This document shows, in pieces, positions 1-8,099 of a stretch of DNA of 37,569 bases. Under the pieces are notes generated by a model. The model was not told the DNA's origin, ran no database searches, and saw only the letters and a list, made by a program, of their open reading frames with translations. This DNA is from an uncultured Pseudomonadota bacterium (GTDB taxonomy: Bacteria > Pseudomonadota > Gammaproteobacteria > Methylococcales > Methylomonadaceae). Made by a program: the position numbers and the translations under genes. Location of the stretch: the NCBI GenBank assembly GCA_903928965.1, contig CAIYSZ010000064.1:1-37569 (forward strand), written 5' to 3'. The stretch's first letter is position 1. The number at the start of each line of letters is the position of its first letter.

Positions 1-370
1 CCAAGTGAACTTCCGGTCGGATCACCCGCATTGGGCTGGTGCCTTGAGCATGCTCCCAACCTTCTTCCATGGCGTCGCCGGTGGCGCGTTCACCGGGAAC
101 GAGAACCATCATCGTGTATGGCTGGGCCAGATAGAGGCCGGGTTTGACCGGTTTAAAGTCGTTCGTGGCCGGTCGGTTGGGCGGCGGGAGAAATATCCGG
201 TCGGTGGGTTGCTTGAGGGTCAGTGACAGGCCGGTGTTGAGGAGCGATGGCGGCGGATTGGTGAGTTGGGGCAGCCGGGGCAGGGCCGGGGCGTTGGAAA
301 TATCCAACGACAGGGGGAAATCCCGCAGGAACGTCCGGCTATTGGGTTTGATGGTGATTTCCGCGTTCAC
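1..370 (-). pseudogene. Partial open frame of unknown function, cut by the window edge
   Basis: On the minus strand a frame stays open from a stop at 413-415 to the window edge, about 137 codons. It has no convincing start; a GTG at 368-370 is possible. The translation is Pro-rich (PPSLLNTGLSLTLK, FLPPPNRP) and then reads KPGLYLAQPYTMMVLVPGER, like a folded C-terminal domain rather than random sequence. It is in a different frame from the sensor gene that enters from 812 and shows no resemblance to a Cache, HAMP, GGDEF or kinase domain. From memory the pattern resembles the C-terminus of hypothetical proteins of Verrucomicrobia or Planctomycetes, but I cannot confirm this. It may be the 3' part of another gene joined by recombination, or an assembly artefact. 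Function unknown. Confidence 0.4.
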
Positions 371-812
371 CAGGCAGGCCGAACGCGGTGACCGCCTCGG
401 TTTCGGCGCGGCTCAGGGCGTCGGGAAACATGAACCCTTGGCCCCGGCGTTGGTTTTTCAAGGTGTCGGCGTTGATCACGCCGTCCAGGCCGATGTAAAA
501 CCCGCGCTGCCCTCGGATGCGGTAAATCAGATTTTCCAGCGCCGATTGCAAGGTGTCCGGGTCGCCGCTGGCGGCGGCGGAGCGAAAGCCGAAATCCGCG
601 GTCAGAATGCGCGCTTCGCCGGCGATGCGCATGCCGTGTTCGATCAGCATGCGTTTGAAGCTGTTTTCGGCGTATAACAGGTTTTCGCCGATTTGCCGGC
701 TCAGAAAATCGCGTATCAACCAGTAGCCGGTGACCAAGGTCAGGCTTTGCACTACGATGAACAAAGCCGAAAAAAAGAGCGTCATCCGGGTTTGAAAATT
801 AAGGTTCGCCAT
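339..812 (-). pseudogene. N-terminal half of a membrane sensor protein (truncated)
   Basis: The frame starts at ATG 812. It encodes a short cytoplasmic N-terminus, one hydrophobic segment (about residues 10-32) and a periplasmic region of about 110 residues with a Cache-like flavour (QRGFYIGLDGVINADTL). This layout is typical of the sensory part of transmembrane diguanylate cyclases/phosphodiesterases or histidine kinases. No second membrane segment, HAMP or output domain follows: the frame stops at 339 after a tail (GNHHQTQ) that looks out of frame, and another frame takes over. The start overlaps the end of the cupredoxin-like gene by 14 bases, so the two are probably co-translated. With the response regulator upstream it would have formed a three-gene signalling operon. 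As it stands the protein cannot signal. Confidence 0.6.
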
Positions 813-1455
813 TATAGCCTTCGCCGAATTGTAGACTGTCCGGCGGCTTGCCGGTCGCGGCCCTGGTTTTTAAATCCAGGCTAAAGCGCAGCGGCGCGGC
901 TTGCGCGTCGCCGGCCACAACGTCGGCGGCCAGCGGAGCGCCGGCCAGATAGGGATGCCAGATGTTCAGGCGGTATGCGCCGGCCGGCGCGGCTATGCTC
1001 CAATGTCCCGAGGCGTCGCTTTGCGCATAATATGGGGTGTCGCTGACATAGACGTAGGCTACCATCCAGTCGTGAATATTGCAGCCCAAAACCGCCACCC
1101 CGGCTTGATCGAACACCACCGGCGGCGGGGTAACGTCTTTATACAATTTTAATTCAAAACGTTTAGCCGGAGAAAACGAATACACGTGGTGCAGAATATG
1201 GTCGTGATTGGGAAAATTAACCGCCGCTCCCAAGGGCGCAACCAGCACGTGCGGAATAAACTCGCGGTTGCGCTGATCCAGTTCCACCGCGGCCGGCGGT
1301 TTGGCGATAGGCGGGGAGCCGGACAAAGGGCGCAGACTGATGACCGCATTGACCACCGGCGCGCCGTTCTGGTCGGAAAGATCGCCGCCGACGGTAGCCG
1401 CCGCCGCCGGCAGACAGATGGCCAGGAGCAGCCAGGCGCCGTTCGCCAAGGTCAT
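799..1455 (-). CDS. Periplasmic cupredoxin-like protein ('methylamine utilization' family)
   Basis: The 218-residue protein has a cleavable signal peptide (about residues 1-20, ending PAAAA). A beta-sandwich domain follows with a likely type-1 copper site: a His pair at 89-90 (HDHILHHVYS) and a Cys125-His128-Met131 cluster (GCNIHDWM). A second region from about residue 140 (DASGHWSIAAPAGAYRLNIWHP) resembles a carboxypeptidase-regulatory-like beta domain. Database entries of this type are often called methylamine utilization protein, but no mau genes are visible here. I chose ATG 1455 over an upstream in-frame start (1494) because it overlaps the response-regulator stop as ATGA and directly begins the signal peptide. 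The stop overlaps the sensor start by 14 bases. Copper binding or electron transfer is inferred from the motif only. Confidence 0.75.
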   Translation of the reverse strand: MTLANGAWLLLAICLPAAAATVGGDLSDQNGAPVVNAVISLRPLSGSPPIAKPPAAVELDQRNREFIPHVLVAPLGAAVNFPNHDHILHHVYSFSPAKRFELKLYKDVTPPPVVFDQAGVAVLGCNIHDWMVAYVYVSDTPYYAQSDASGHWSIAAPAGAYRLNIWHPYLAGAPLAADVVAGDAQAAPLRFSLDLKTRAATGKPPDSLQFGEGYNGEP

Positions 1456-2168
1456 GCCTGTTCCGGTGTTAGGAAACGGTATCCGACGCCCCATACCGTT
1501 TGTATATAACTGGGCCGGGCCGGGTCGGGTTCGATTTTGTTGCGCAAACGGTTGATGTGCGAGTTGACGGTGTGTTCAAAACCGTCGTGTTGCGCGCCCC
1601 AGACTTGATCGAGTAATGCCATCCGGCTAAACACCTTGCCCGGATGCTGGGCGAAAAACCATAATAATTCAAATTCCTTGGCGGTCAAATTGACGATGTG
1701 TTCGCCGCAAGCGACTTGATGCGAACCGGGATCAATGCGCAATTCGCCAAAGGTCAAGGGCTGAGCCGGTTGCATGCGCCGCATGGCGGACGCGCGGCGC
1801 AATTGCGCGCGGGCGCGGGCGGCTAATTCGGTGAGCGAAAAGGGTTTGCACAAATAGTCGTCGGCCCCGTAATCCAGCCCCAATATGCGCTGACTCTCCA
1901 CGCCCTTGGCGCTCATCATGATTATGGACAAATAGCCGTCTTGGCTAAGTTTGCGGGCTTCGCGGCAGATTTCCAAGCCGCCGACGCCGGGCAGCATGAG
2001 ATCAAGCAATAGTAAATCGTAAGCCACGCGCCGCAAGCGCGGCAAGGCTTCCGCGCCGTGAGTCGCCATGTCCGCTTGCCAGCCCTGCGCGCGCATGTGC
2101 GCGGCTAGGGTCGGGCCCAAGCCGGGATCATCTTCAACGATTAAAATACGCGGCGGCGTCAAGTTCAT
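1452..2168 (-). CDS. OmpR/PhoB-family response regulator
   Basis: A 238-residue two-component regulator. The receiver domain (residues about 6-120) has the acidic pair Asp13-Asp14, the phospho-acceptor Asp56 (LLLLDLMLP) and the conserved Lys108 (CKPF). The C-terminal winged helix (about 140-235) has the usual PhoB-type ending (VNSHINRLRNKIE, then VWGVGYRF). I placed the start at ATG 2168, next to the receiver fold (PPRILIVEDD); a TTG at 2243 would add 25 residues unlike the family. The gene is translationally coupled (ATGA) to the cupredoxin-like protein, and beyond that to a membrane sensor. The operon probably once linked an envelope signal to transcription. The partner kinase is not visible in the window. 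Confidence 0.9.
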   Translation of the reverse strand: MNLTPPRILIVEDDPGLGPTLAAHMRAQGWQADMATHGAEALPRLRRVAYDLLLLDLMLPGVGGLEICREARKLSQDGYLSIIMMSAKGVESQRILGLDYGADDYLCKPFSLTELAARARAQLRRASAMRRMQPAQPLTFGELRIDPGSHQVACGEHIVNLTAKEFELLWFFAQHPGKVFSRMALLDQVWGAQHDGFEHTVNSHINRLRNKIEPDPARPSYIQTVWGVGYRFLTPEQA

Positions 2169-2272
2169 GCAGGGTTGCAACGCGGTTAACGGGAAAGCGG
2201 CGGAGTTTGAGTAGATATCTTGAGTTGATATATTATCTCGCAAACTCCACCGTTTTTTGATTTTACTCGGTT

Positions 2273-3076
2273 TTAAACATTCGCGCTTCTGCCGAAACGA
2301 CGCAGTCCGGCCAGCAGCGGCAGGGCGGCGGCGAACAGCCCGGCTGCCCCCGGCAACGGCACGGCGGAGGCGACGCTGATGCTGTACAGTTCCGACGAGG
2401 CGCTAGGCAGGTTGTTAAATACATAACCATCCGCCGTGGTCGCGCCGGAATACGCGCTGAAATCGGCGTTCGGCAGGATCACCCCGTTCGGAGTCAGCGT
2501 ATTGTCGGCGGGATTGGAACCGGCGACGAATACCGCGCCGGCCAATTGGGTGGCTTCCGCGCCTGCGTCCCATACCGCGGAGCCGGTAAAGCTTTGGTTG
2601 TAGGCGATGAAATTACCGCTGTTGTCGAACAATTGCACCGTGGTTGGCGATTCGGTGCCGACGAAACGGTCGTTGGACGGCACGACCATGGCGTAATAGC
2701 TGAGGTATTGGTCCTGGGTAGGGTCCAGGTTCAAAGTGATGCTGCCTGTACCGCCTGGCAAGTAAATGCCTGGACCGAAGCCGTTGACGCTGGCTTTGAC
2801 TTCCGCGCTTTGGCCGTTGGGATCTAGGGAGGCGAATTGGGTCGCCAACTGTGAGCCATCGCCGGTTTCGGCCAAGTGGGCCAGGGCGGCGGAGGCGGTG
2901 GTGGAAGCGCTGTTGAAAGCGGTATAGCTGCCGTTATGCAAGGCGATGAAAAACGGGCTAATCGCCGCGCCATTGGCGCCGGACAAATTAGCGAAGCTAA
3001 TAGTGACTTCATAAGCTTGCGCTGCCGCGGCCGGGAACAGGGCGGCGGTTAGCAGAAGGGTGCGAGAGAATTTCAT
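2273..3076 (-). CDS. Spondin_N-type secreted protein with PEP-CTERM sorting tail
   Basis: A 267-residue exported protein. A signal peptide (MKFSRTLLLTAALFPAAAAQA) is followed by a domain that matches the Spondin_N pattern (YEVTISFANLSGANGAAISPFF, then MVVPSNDRFVG). The C-terminus carries the tripartite exosortase signal: VPLPG, a hydrophobic stretch (AAGLFAAALPLLAGL) and a basic tail (RRFGRS). Such proteins are thought to be processed by exosortase/EpsH and delivered to the envelope or exopolysaccharide layer. No exosortase gene is in the window. ATG 3076 is preferred to the in-frame upstream start at 3112 because the sequence AAGGA lies 8 bases before it and the signal peptide begins there. 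It is divergent from the GspE-type gene. Function beyond surface or matrix location is unknown. Confidence 0.85.
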   Translation of the reverse strand: MKFSRTLLLTAALFPAAAAQAYEVTISFANLSGANGAAISPFFIALHNGSYTAFNSASTTASAALAHLAETGDGSQLATQFASLDPNGQSAEVKASVNGFGPGIYLPGGTGSITLNLDPTQDQYLSYYAMVVPSNDRFVGTESPTTVQLFDNSGNFIAYNQSFTGSAVWDAGAEATQLAGAVFVAGSNPADNTLTPNGVILPNADFSAYSGATTADGYVFNNLPSASSELYSISVASAVPLPGAAGLFAAALPLLAGLRRFGRSANV

Positions 3077-3220
3077 AGTGTCATCCTTATCAAAATGCGC
3101 CAAAATTGGCATTTTAATTTTGCGCCGAATAGTTCACGAAATTATCACGCCCCTAAAATTAGCCGAAACCGGCCAGTTAGCCGTTATAATTCACATTTAA
3201 CTCAAAAAATCTCACTACTG

Positions 3221-4948
3221 ATGTCAGCCGCCGTGATGGATGTAAGTTACACTGAGCACCCCGATAAATACCAAGATTTTCTGGCCGCGCTGAAACGGGG
3301 CGGCAAGCTATCCGACGGTGATTTAACCAAAGCCCGGCGCATGCAAAAAACCGCCTTGGACGATTCCCTGCCGGAGTTATTGATCAAATTGGGCTTGTGC
3401 TCCGACGCCGACATCGCGGCCGCGTTTACTCAGTTCACCGGTCTGCCGCGGGTGCAAGCCCAGGATTATCCTTCGGAATCTCCGGCCCATTTCCCGGTTG
3501 CCCTCAGGTTTTTCAAGCACTATCATTTGGCGCTACTGGCGGAGGACGAGCATAGCGTCACCGTGGCGGCCATGGACCCGTTGCACGAGTTTCCACTGCA
3601 AGCCTTGCGCTTGGCCGCCGGTAAACAGTTGCACCTAGCGGTGGGGCAGTTGTCGGAGATAGAAGCGGCGCTGGATTTGCAATATGGCGAGGCCCGCTCG
3701 CAAATGGACAAGCTAGTGGACGATTTGACGGTTGAGGAAACGGATGACGCCGATTTGGAGCATTTGAAGGATTTGGCTAGCGAGGCGCCGATCATTAAAA
3801 TGGTGAACTTCATTATGCAAAAAGCCGTGGAAAGCCGAGCCTCGGATATTCACATCGAACCGTTCGAGCAAAGTTTGAAAGTGCGGCTGCGCATAGACGG
3901 GGTTTTGCAAGACATTGATTCGCCGCCGGTGGCGTCCACCGCCGCCGTGTTGTCGCGTATCAAAATCATGGCTAAATTGAACATCGCCGAGCGGCGCTTG
4001 CCGCAAGACGGCCGGATTAAATTGCAAATGATAGGCAAGGAGCTGGATTTACGGGTGTCTACCATACCGACGCTGTATGGCGAGAGTGTGGTGATCCGGT
4101 TGTTGGACAAGGAAAACGCGGTATTGGATTTTAAAGCCCTAGGTTTCGGCGGCCGGATGTTGGAGGCCTTTACTCAGGTTTTGGCGCAGCCGCATGGCAT
4201 TATTCTGATCACCGGCCCTACCGGCAGCGGTAAATCGACCACGCTTTACGCGGCGCTGAAACAATTGAACACCACCGCGCGAAAAATCATCACGGTTGAG
4301 GACCCGGTCGAATACCAAATGGAAGGGGTGAATCAGATTCAAGCCAAGCCGCAAATCGGCCTCACCTTCGCCGCCGCTTTGCGCTCCATCGTGCGGCAAG
4401 ACCCTGACGTGATCATGATAGGCGAGATGCGGGATTTGGAAACCGCGCGCATCGCCGTGCAATCCGCATTGACCGGTCACTTGGTATTGTCGACCTTGCA
4501 TACCAACGACGCGGCTTCCGGCGTCACCCGTTTGCAAGATATGGGGGTGGAGGAGTATTTGCTCAGCTCCACCATCAACGGCATTTTGGCGCAACGCTTG
4601 GTCAGAAAACTATGTCCGCATTGCAAGCAGTCTTACTCGCCGCCGCCGCCGATGGCGGCGGATTTGGAATTGCGCCGTTTGCAGCCGGAAGGCGAGCTGT
4701 TGCTGTACAAGGCGGTCGGTTGTCCGTCATGCAACCACATAGGCTATCGCGGCCGGTTGGCGATTATTGAGTTTTTGGGCATGAGCGAGTCTATCCGCAA
4801 GCTGGTGATGAAACAAGAAGAGGCGTTCGTGATTCAGCAACAAGCCATTAAAGAGGGCATGCAAACCATGTACGAGGATGGTCTGAGCAAAGCCCTGGCC
4901 GGCTTGACCACGTTGGAAGAAATATTGCGCGTGACCGCGGAAACCTAG
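3221..4948 (+). CDS. gspE: GspE/PulE-type secretion ATPase
   Basis: A 575-residue AAA-like ATPase of the type II secretion/type IV pilus superfamily. An N-terminal GspE_N-type domain (about residues 10-150) precedes the RecA-like core. Visible motifs are Walker A GPTGSGKS at 332-339, the Asp-box region VEDPVEYQ, a Walker B with IGEMRD, and the His box LSTLHTND. A four-Cys zinc site (Cys465, 468, 501, 504; CPHC and CPSC) is typical of GspE and PilB. GEMRD replaces the commoner GEIRD. The start is uncertain: ATG 3221 or ATG 3236; neither has a strong ribosome site, and the upstream in-frame extension is not family-like. No other gsp or pil gene is adjacent, so it could be GspE or a PilB/MshE paralog. 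Confidence 0.85.
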   Translation: MSAAVMDVSYTEHPDKYQDFLAALKRGGKLSDGDLTKARRMQKTALDDSLPELLIKLGLCSDADIAAAFTQFTGLPRVQAQDYPSESPAHFPVALRFFKHYHLALLAEDEHSVTVAAMDPLHEFPLQALRLAAGKQLHLAVGQLSEIEAALDLQYGEARSQMDKLVDDLTVEETDDADLEHLKDLASEAPIIKMVNFIMQKAVESRASDIHIEPFEQSLKVRLRIDGVLQDIDSPPVASTAAVLSRIKIMAKLNIAERRLPQDGRIKLQMIGKELDLRVSTIPTLYGESVVIRLLDKENAVLDFKALGFGGRMLEAFTQVLAQPHGIILITGPTGSGKSTTLYAALKQLNTTARKIITVEDPVEYQMEGVNQIQAKPQIGLTFAAALRSIVRQDPDVIMIGEMRDLETARIAVQSALTGHLVLSTLHTNDAASGVTRLQDMGVEEYLLSSTINGILAQRLVRKLCPHCKQSYSPPPPMAADLELRRLQPEGELLLYKAVGCPSCNHIGYRGRLAIIEFLGMSESIRKLVMKQEEAFVIQQQAIKEGMQTMYEDGLSKALAGLTTLEEILRVTAET

Positions 4949-4998
4949 GTTAACACTTGGCGGTGGAAAAGGGGTAAAATCCTTTCTTCCATAATGCA

Positions 4999-5004
4999 TA
5001 TAAT
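4999..5004 (+). promoter_or_regulatory. Possible -10 element for the small secreted protein
   Basis: TATAAT lies 16 bases before the ATG at 5020. No good -35 hexamer is seen at 16-18 bases upstream, so this is only a weak promoter candidate. Confidence 0.25.
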
Positions 5005-5019
5005 TTGTAGGGGTTAACC

Positions 5020-5415
5020 ATGAACCTGTTAAAAACGGCAAGCGCCGCAATCATTTTTTTCTCTGCCGCCGCCCAGGCGGATGTGGCGTTGACGCAACAG
5101 GATTTGCTGGGCGTTTGGCGCATTGACAAGGAATCGGTGAATGCCGACGGTCATGACGCTCGCACCGGGGTCAACACCACCTGGAATTTCAAAAACGACG
5201 GCACTTTTGAGGGAATTTCCGGTGATCCTAGCGATAAGCACGCTCGCATCCCGGAATCGCGCGCGGTATTGAACTATAGCATAGAAAACGGCAAACTCCT
5301 GAAACAAGCCGCCGCGGGCCGCTCCAAGTATGAAACTTGCGCGGCTATCAGCAAGGAAGGCAATTCCTTGGTTTTGAAATGCCCTAACATTTATTTTTTC
5401 ATGACCAAGCAGTAA
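5020..5415 (+). CDS. Small secreted protein, lipocalin-like
   Basis: A 131-residue protein with a signal peptide (cleavage near SAAAQA-DVAL). The mature part has the pattern of a small beta-barrel that reports on extractable compounds or structural load: LLGVWRID near the start, then WNFKNDGTFEG, and two Cys residues near the end (ETCAAI, LKCPNIYF) that could form a disulfide. The family resembles uncharacterised lipocalin-like periplasmic proteins. A GGGG-rich ribosome site (TAGGGGTTAACC) precedes the ATG. A 7-bp hairpin follows 30 bases after the stop. It stands alone between the GspE-type gene and the DUF455 gene. Role unknown. Confidence 0.7.
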   Translation: MNLLKTASAAIIFFSAAAQADVALTQQDLLGVWRIDKESVNADGHDARTGVNTTWNFKNDGTFEGISGDPSDKHARIPESRAVLNYSIENGKLLKQAAAGRSKYETCAAISKEGNSLVLKCPNIYFFMTKQ

Positions 5416-5444
5416 GTTCTTCAGCCGACGCAGGCGGAGGTTTA

Positions 5445-5463
5445 CCCGTAACCAGCTTACGGG
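5445..5463 (+). terminator. Short hairpin after the small secreted protein
   Basis: A perfect 7-bp stem (CCCGTAA / TTACGGG) with a 5-base loop lies 30 bases past the stop codon. There is no T-run, so it is at best a weak terminator or an mRNA-stabilising hairpin. Confidence 0.3.
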
Positions 5464-5602
5464 CGGTTGGCTGCATCCCTGCCTCCCGCGCCCCCGCCAA
5501 CCCCGGTCGCCAAGGCCTTGCGTGGCTGGCTTCGAGATTCGGTCCTGACCGGGTAGCCTCTAACAACCAAACGTCATTCCCGTGTCAGCGGGAACGGCGA
5601 TC

Positions 5603-6472
5603 ATGATTAAATTCAGTAATTCGTCTTCACCTAAATTAACTAAGCGGGTCACGCGTTTGAGGATTAAAAGGACTAATATTTTCACGGTAGCCGAATCCTG
5701 TTTGTACGCAACGGAGTTGGACGAAAAACTCAGCCTCACCGCGCGCGCCTGGCAGGATAAGCTTGCCCATGAGCTGGATTTTAGCGCGGCGGAGCCGGTC
5801 AGGCCGGCGGCGGAGGCGCGGTTTCCTTCTGCATTGCGCTTATCCCCGCCGCGCGCCATGCCGCGCCGGGGTTTGCATACTCAGGCCGGGCGGGCGGCAT
5901 TTTTTCACGCGTTGGCGCATATTGAAATGATGGCGGTGTATTTAGCCTGGGACATCATTTATCGGTTTCGCGGCTTGCCGCAAGCGTTTTACCTGGATTG
6001 GCTGCAAGTAGCCGCCGAGGAGGCCGAGCACTTTTGTCTGCTCAGGGGCTTGCTGCGCGAATGCGGCATGGACTATGGCGATTTGCCGGCGCATCCCGGT
6101 TTGTGGGAACACGCCTTGGGCACCGCGGACGACGTGCTGGCCCGCTTGGCGGTGATTCCGCGCTGCATGGAGGCGCGCGGCCTGGACGTAACGCCGGCGA
6201 TGATCGAAAAACTGAACGAAAGCGGCGACGACGCGGGAGTCAAGGTATTGACCCGGATTTATCAGGATGAAATCGGTCATGTGCGCATCGGCTCCTACTG
6301 GTTTCTACTTTTTTGCCGGCGGCAAGGCTTGCGGCCGGAACAACATTACACCGCATTGGTGCTAGACCACTTTAAAGGCATTCCCAAGGGCCCGTTTAAC
6401 CGGGAAGCGCGTATAATCGCAGGGTTTTCGGAATTTGAACTCAATTGGTTGGAGACCAGCGCGCATGAATGA
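5603..6472 (+). CDS. DUF455 ferritin-like protein
   Basis: The protein is about 289 residues and belongs to the DUF455 family of ferritin-like (probably di-metal) helical proteins. Helices carry the expected acidic/His residues: AFFHALAHIEMMAVYLAWD, VAAEEAEHFCLL and IYQDEIGHVRIG. The conserved RGLDVTP and PFN(R)EAR segments are also present. The start is uncertain. GTG 5582 overlaps a small inverted repeat (TTCCCG/CGGGAA), ATG 5603 is the first ATG, and family similarity begins only near FTVAESCLYA. Thus the first 25-30 residues may not be translated. The stop overlaps the NnrS start by 8 bases, which implies co-translation. Function of the family is not established; an oxidase or metal-handling role is only a guess. 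Confidence 0.8.
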   Translation: MIKFSNSSSPKLTKRVTRLRIKRTNIFTVAESCLYATELDEKLSLTARAWQDKLAHELDFSAAEPVRPAAEARFPSALRLSPPRAMPRRGLHTQAGRAAFFHALAHIEMMAVYLAWDIIYRFRGLPQAFYLDWLQVAAEEAEHFCLLRGLLRECGMDYGDLPAHPGLWEHALGTADDVLARLAVIPRCMEARGLDVTPAMIEKLNESGDDAGVKVLTRIYQDEIGHVRIGSYWFLLFCRRQGLRPEQHYTALVLDHFKGIPKGPFNREARIIAGFSEFELNWLETSAHE

Positions 6473-7697
6473 AAAACCGGTGTTCGCCTACCCGCTGTTC
6501 GCCGGCGGGCATAAAGCGTTTTTTTTATTGGCCGGATTATTCGCCTTAGGCCTGGCGGCGGTATGGAACGCGGTTTCGCGCGGCGGTTTGCATTTAAGCT
6601 TGTATTATCCGGTAGATCAATGGCATAGCCACGAGCTAGTGTTGGGCTACGCGGCGGCGGCGGCCAGCGGCTTGTTGTTCTATTTTCTGGGCAAACAGCC
6701 CGGCGGCGGCGTTTGCGCCGACCGCGTCGCCAGTTTGAGTCTGTTGTGGCTGTATGGCCGGCTGACGCCGTTTTACGCCGGACTGTTGCCGGCGCCCTTG
6801 ATCGCCCTAGTGGATTGGTTGTATTTGCCGGCGCTGACCGCGCTTTATGCTAAGGCATTATGGCGGTCCACGGACGTCGGCGGGCGGGCGCTGCCGCTGT
6901 TGCTGGCCGCGTTTAGCGCCGCCAACGGGCTGTGGCATGCCGAATTGCTGGGTTGGCTGAGGCTAGATGGTCTGGGTCAAAAATTGGCTGTCGCGCTATG
7001 GGCTATTGGCGGCTTGGGCTGGCTGGGCCGCGTGCTGCCGAATTATACCGAACGGACCTTGGGCGGTGCGATGTGCTTGCGCAACCCGGCCTTCGAATGG
7101 GTAAATCTAGGCCTGTCCGCCGCCGCGCTGGGCGCATGGCTGGTTTTAGGCGCGGGTCCCTGGTTAGGCGCGCTGGCCGCCGCCGCGGCGCTGAGTAATG
7201 TTGGACGCTTAGCCGGCTGGTTTGATTCGCGCGTGGTTTACTTGCCGTTGCTATGGGTGTTGTTCAGTGGTTATCTGTGGTTGAGCTTGGGTTTCGGGTT
7301 TTTGGCCGGCGGCGGTTTCGCCGCTTCCGAATTCGCGTCGGCGCTGGCGACCCCGGCGTTTACCATTGGCGGCCTAGGCTTGTTGAGTATCGGATTGATG
7401 GCGCGCTTGAGTCTTAGCCTAGGCGGCCGTTCCTTGCGCGCGCCGGCCTATTTAAGCTGGGCTTTCGGTTTGCTGAACGTTTCCGTCTTGGCGCTAGTGT
7501 GTCCGCTGCCGCCCTTCTGGCTGGACGCGGCGCGGTACATCGCGGTCTACGCCTGGTTAACCGCCTTCGCTTTGTTCGTCTACGGCTTTTGGCCGTTGTG
7601 GTTGGCGTCGAGTCCGTCAGGCGCATCATATGAAATTCCTGAAATCCGAGAAATCCGCCCGCGGTCAGGCGGCGGGCGGATTTCTCGGCGGAATTAG
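6465..7697 (+). CDS. nnrS: NnrS family membrane protein
   Basis: A 410-residue polytopic membrane protein with about 12 hydrophobic segments. It has the NnrS signature near the N-terminus (FFLLAGLFA, WHSHELVLGYAAA), HAELLGW in the middle, and RVLPNYTERTLGG. NnrS proteins are haem- and copper-containing inner-membrane proteins tied to nitric-oxide stress and denitrification. ATG 6465 overlaps the DUF455 stop (ATGAATGA). The last ~20 codons (EIPEIREIRPRSGGGRISRRN) are unusual for the family because they run through a perfect 17-bp inverted repeat. The natural C-terminus may have been extended by insertion of that element. No nitrite or NO reductase gene is in the window. Confidence 0.85.
   Translation: MNEKPVFAYPLFAGGHKAFFLLAGLFALGLAAVWNAVSRGGLHLSLYYPVDQWHSHELVLGYAAAAASGLLFYFLGKQPGGGVCADRVASLSLLWLYGRLTPFYAGLLPAPLIALVDWLYLPALTALYAKALWRSTDVGGRALPLLLAAFSAANGLWHAELLGWLRLDGLGQKLAVALWAIGGLGWLGRVLPNYTERTLGGAMCLRNPAFEWVNLGLSAAALGAWLVLGAGPWLGALAAAAALSNVGRLAGWFDSRVVYLPLLWVLFSGYLWLSLGFGFLAGGGFAASEFASALATPAFTIGGLGLLSIGLMARLSLSLGGRSLRAPAYLSWAFGLLNVSVLALVCPLPPFWLDAARYIAVYAWLTAFALFVYGFWPLWLASSPSGASYEIPEIREIRPRSGGGRISRRN
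7646..7688 (+). terminator. Perfect 17-bp hairpin inside the 3' end of nnrS
   Basis: Arms at 7646-7662 and 7672-7688 (starting CCGAGAAATCCGCC) pair perfectly around a 9-base loop. A 6-bp outer stem, AATTCC/GGAATT, lies at 7634-7639 and 7690-7695. There is no T-run. It may act as a transcription barrier, an RNA-stabilising hairpin, or be a small palindromic repeat element inserted into the gene end. Confidence 0.55.
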
Positions 7698-7706
7698 GAT
7701 TAGGCC

Positions 7707-8099
7707 TTATTTAGGCGACGAAGCCGAAATTCTTTTGATGACTAAAACGTCTGACGAAGCGTTTGGCTGGAAAAAATCGCCCATGTTGACTTCATAAATT
7801 TTATTAGTATACGGATTGAATCTTACCACTGTAGGTAAATTGCCAAAGTCCGTGCATTGTGCTTGGTTTGAATAGCAATTCGATGGGGTGAAACCGGGGC
7901 CTATGCTTACGCTGCCTGTAATCTTGTTTCCGCCGCCGTCAACTACAGACAATAAGCCAGTGGCAAAGTTAATAGTGTATGTGGTAATTACTTTTTGTTT
8001 CGCCGGGTCAATAACATCAATTTGCGCGCCGGCGTTAATGACATAAATTTTTCCGGTTTTTTTATGGTAATTTTTGACAAACCGGATGCAAAACGTCAC
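7707..8099 (-). pseudogene. Fragment of a YVTN/NHL-type beta-propeller protein
   Basis: The frame begins at a GTG (8099) and encodes 130 residues. Two segments fit the YVTN repeat pattern: NYHKKTGKIYVINAGAQIDVID near the start and VVRFNPYTNKIYEVN near the end. A full propeller needs six to eight such blades, and the reading starts in mid-domain without a signal peptide or ribosome site. I therefore read it as the 3' remnant of a larger secreted beta-propeller protein. Two Cys residues in the middle (SNCYSNQAQCTD) could form a disulfide in the parent protein. It is divergent from the AIDA-like gene, with a long AT-rich gap between them. It might still be expressed as a short protein, but I see no evidence for that. 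Confidence 0.5.

Noticed and set aside
799..1455. Part of a methylamine dehydrogenase (mau) cluster
   Set aside because: Only the family label points that way; no mauA/B or maturation genes are adjacent, and the neighbours are signalling genes.
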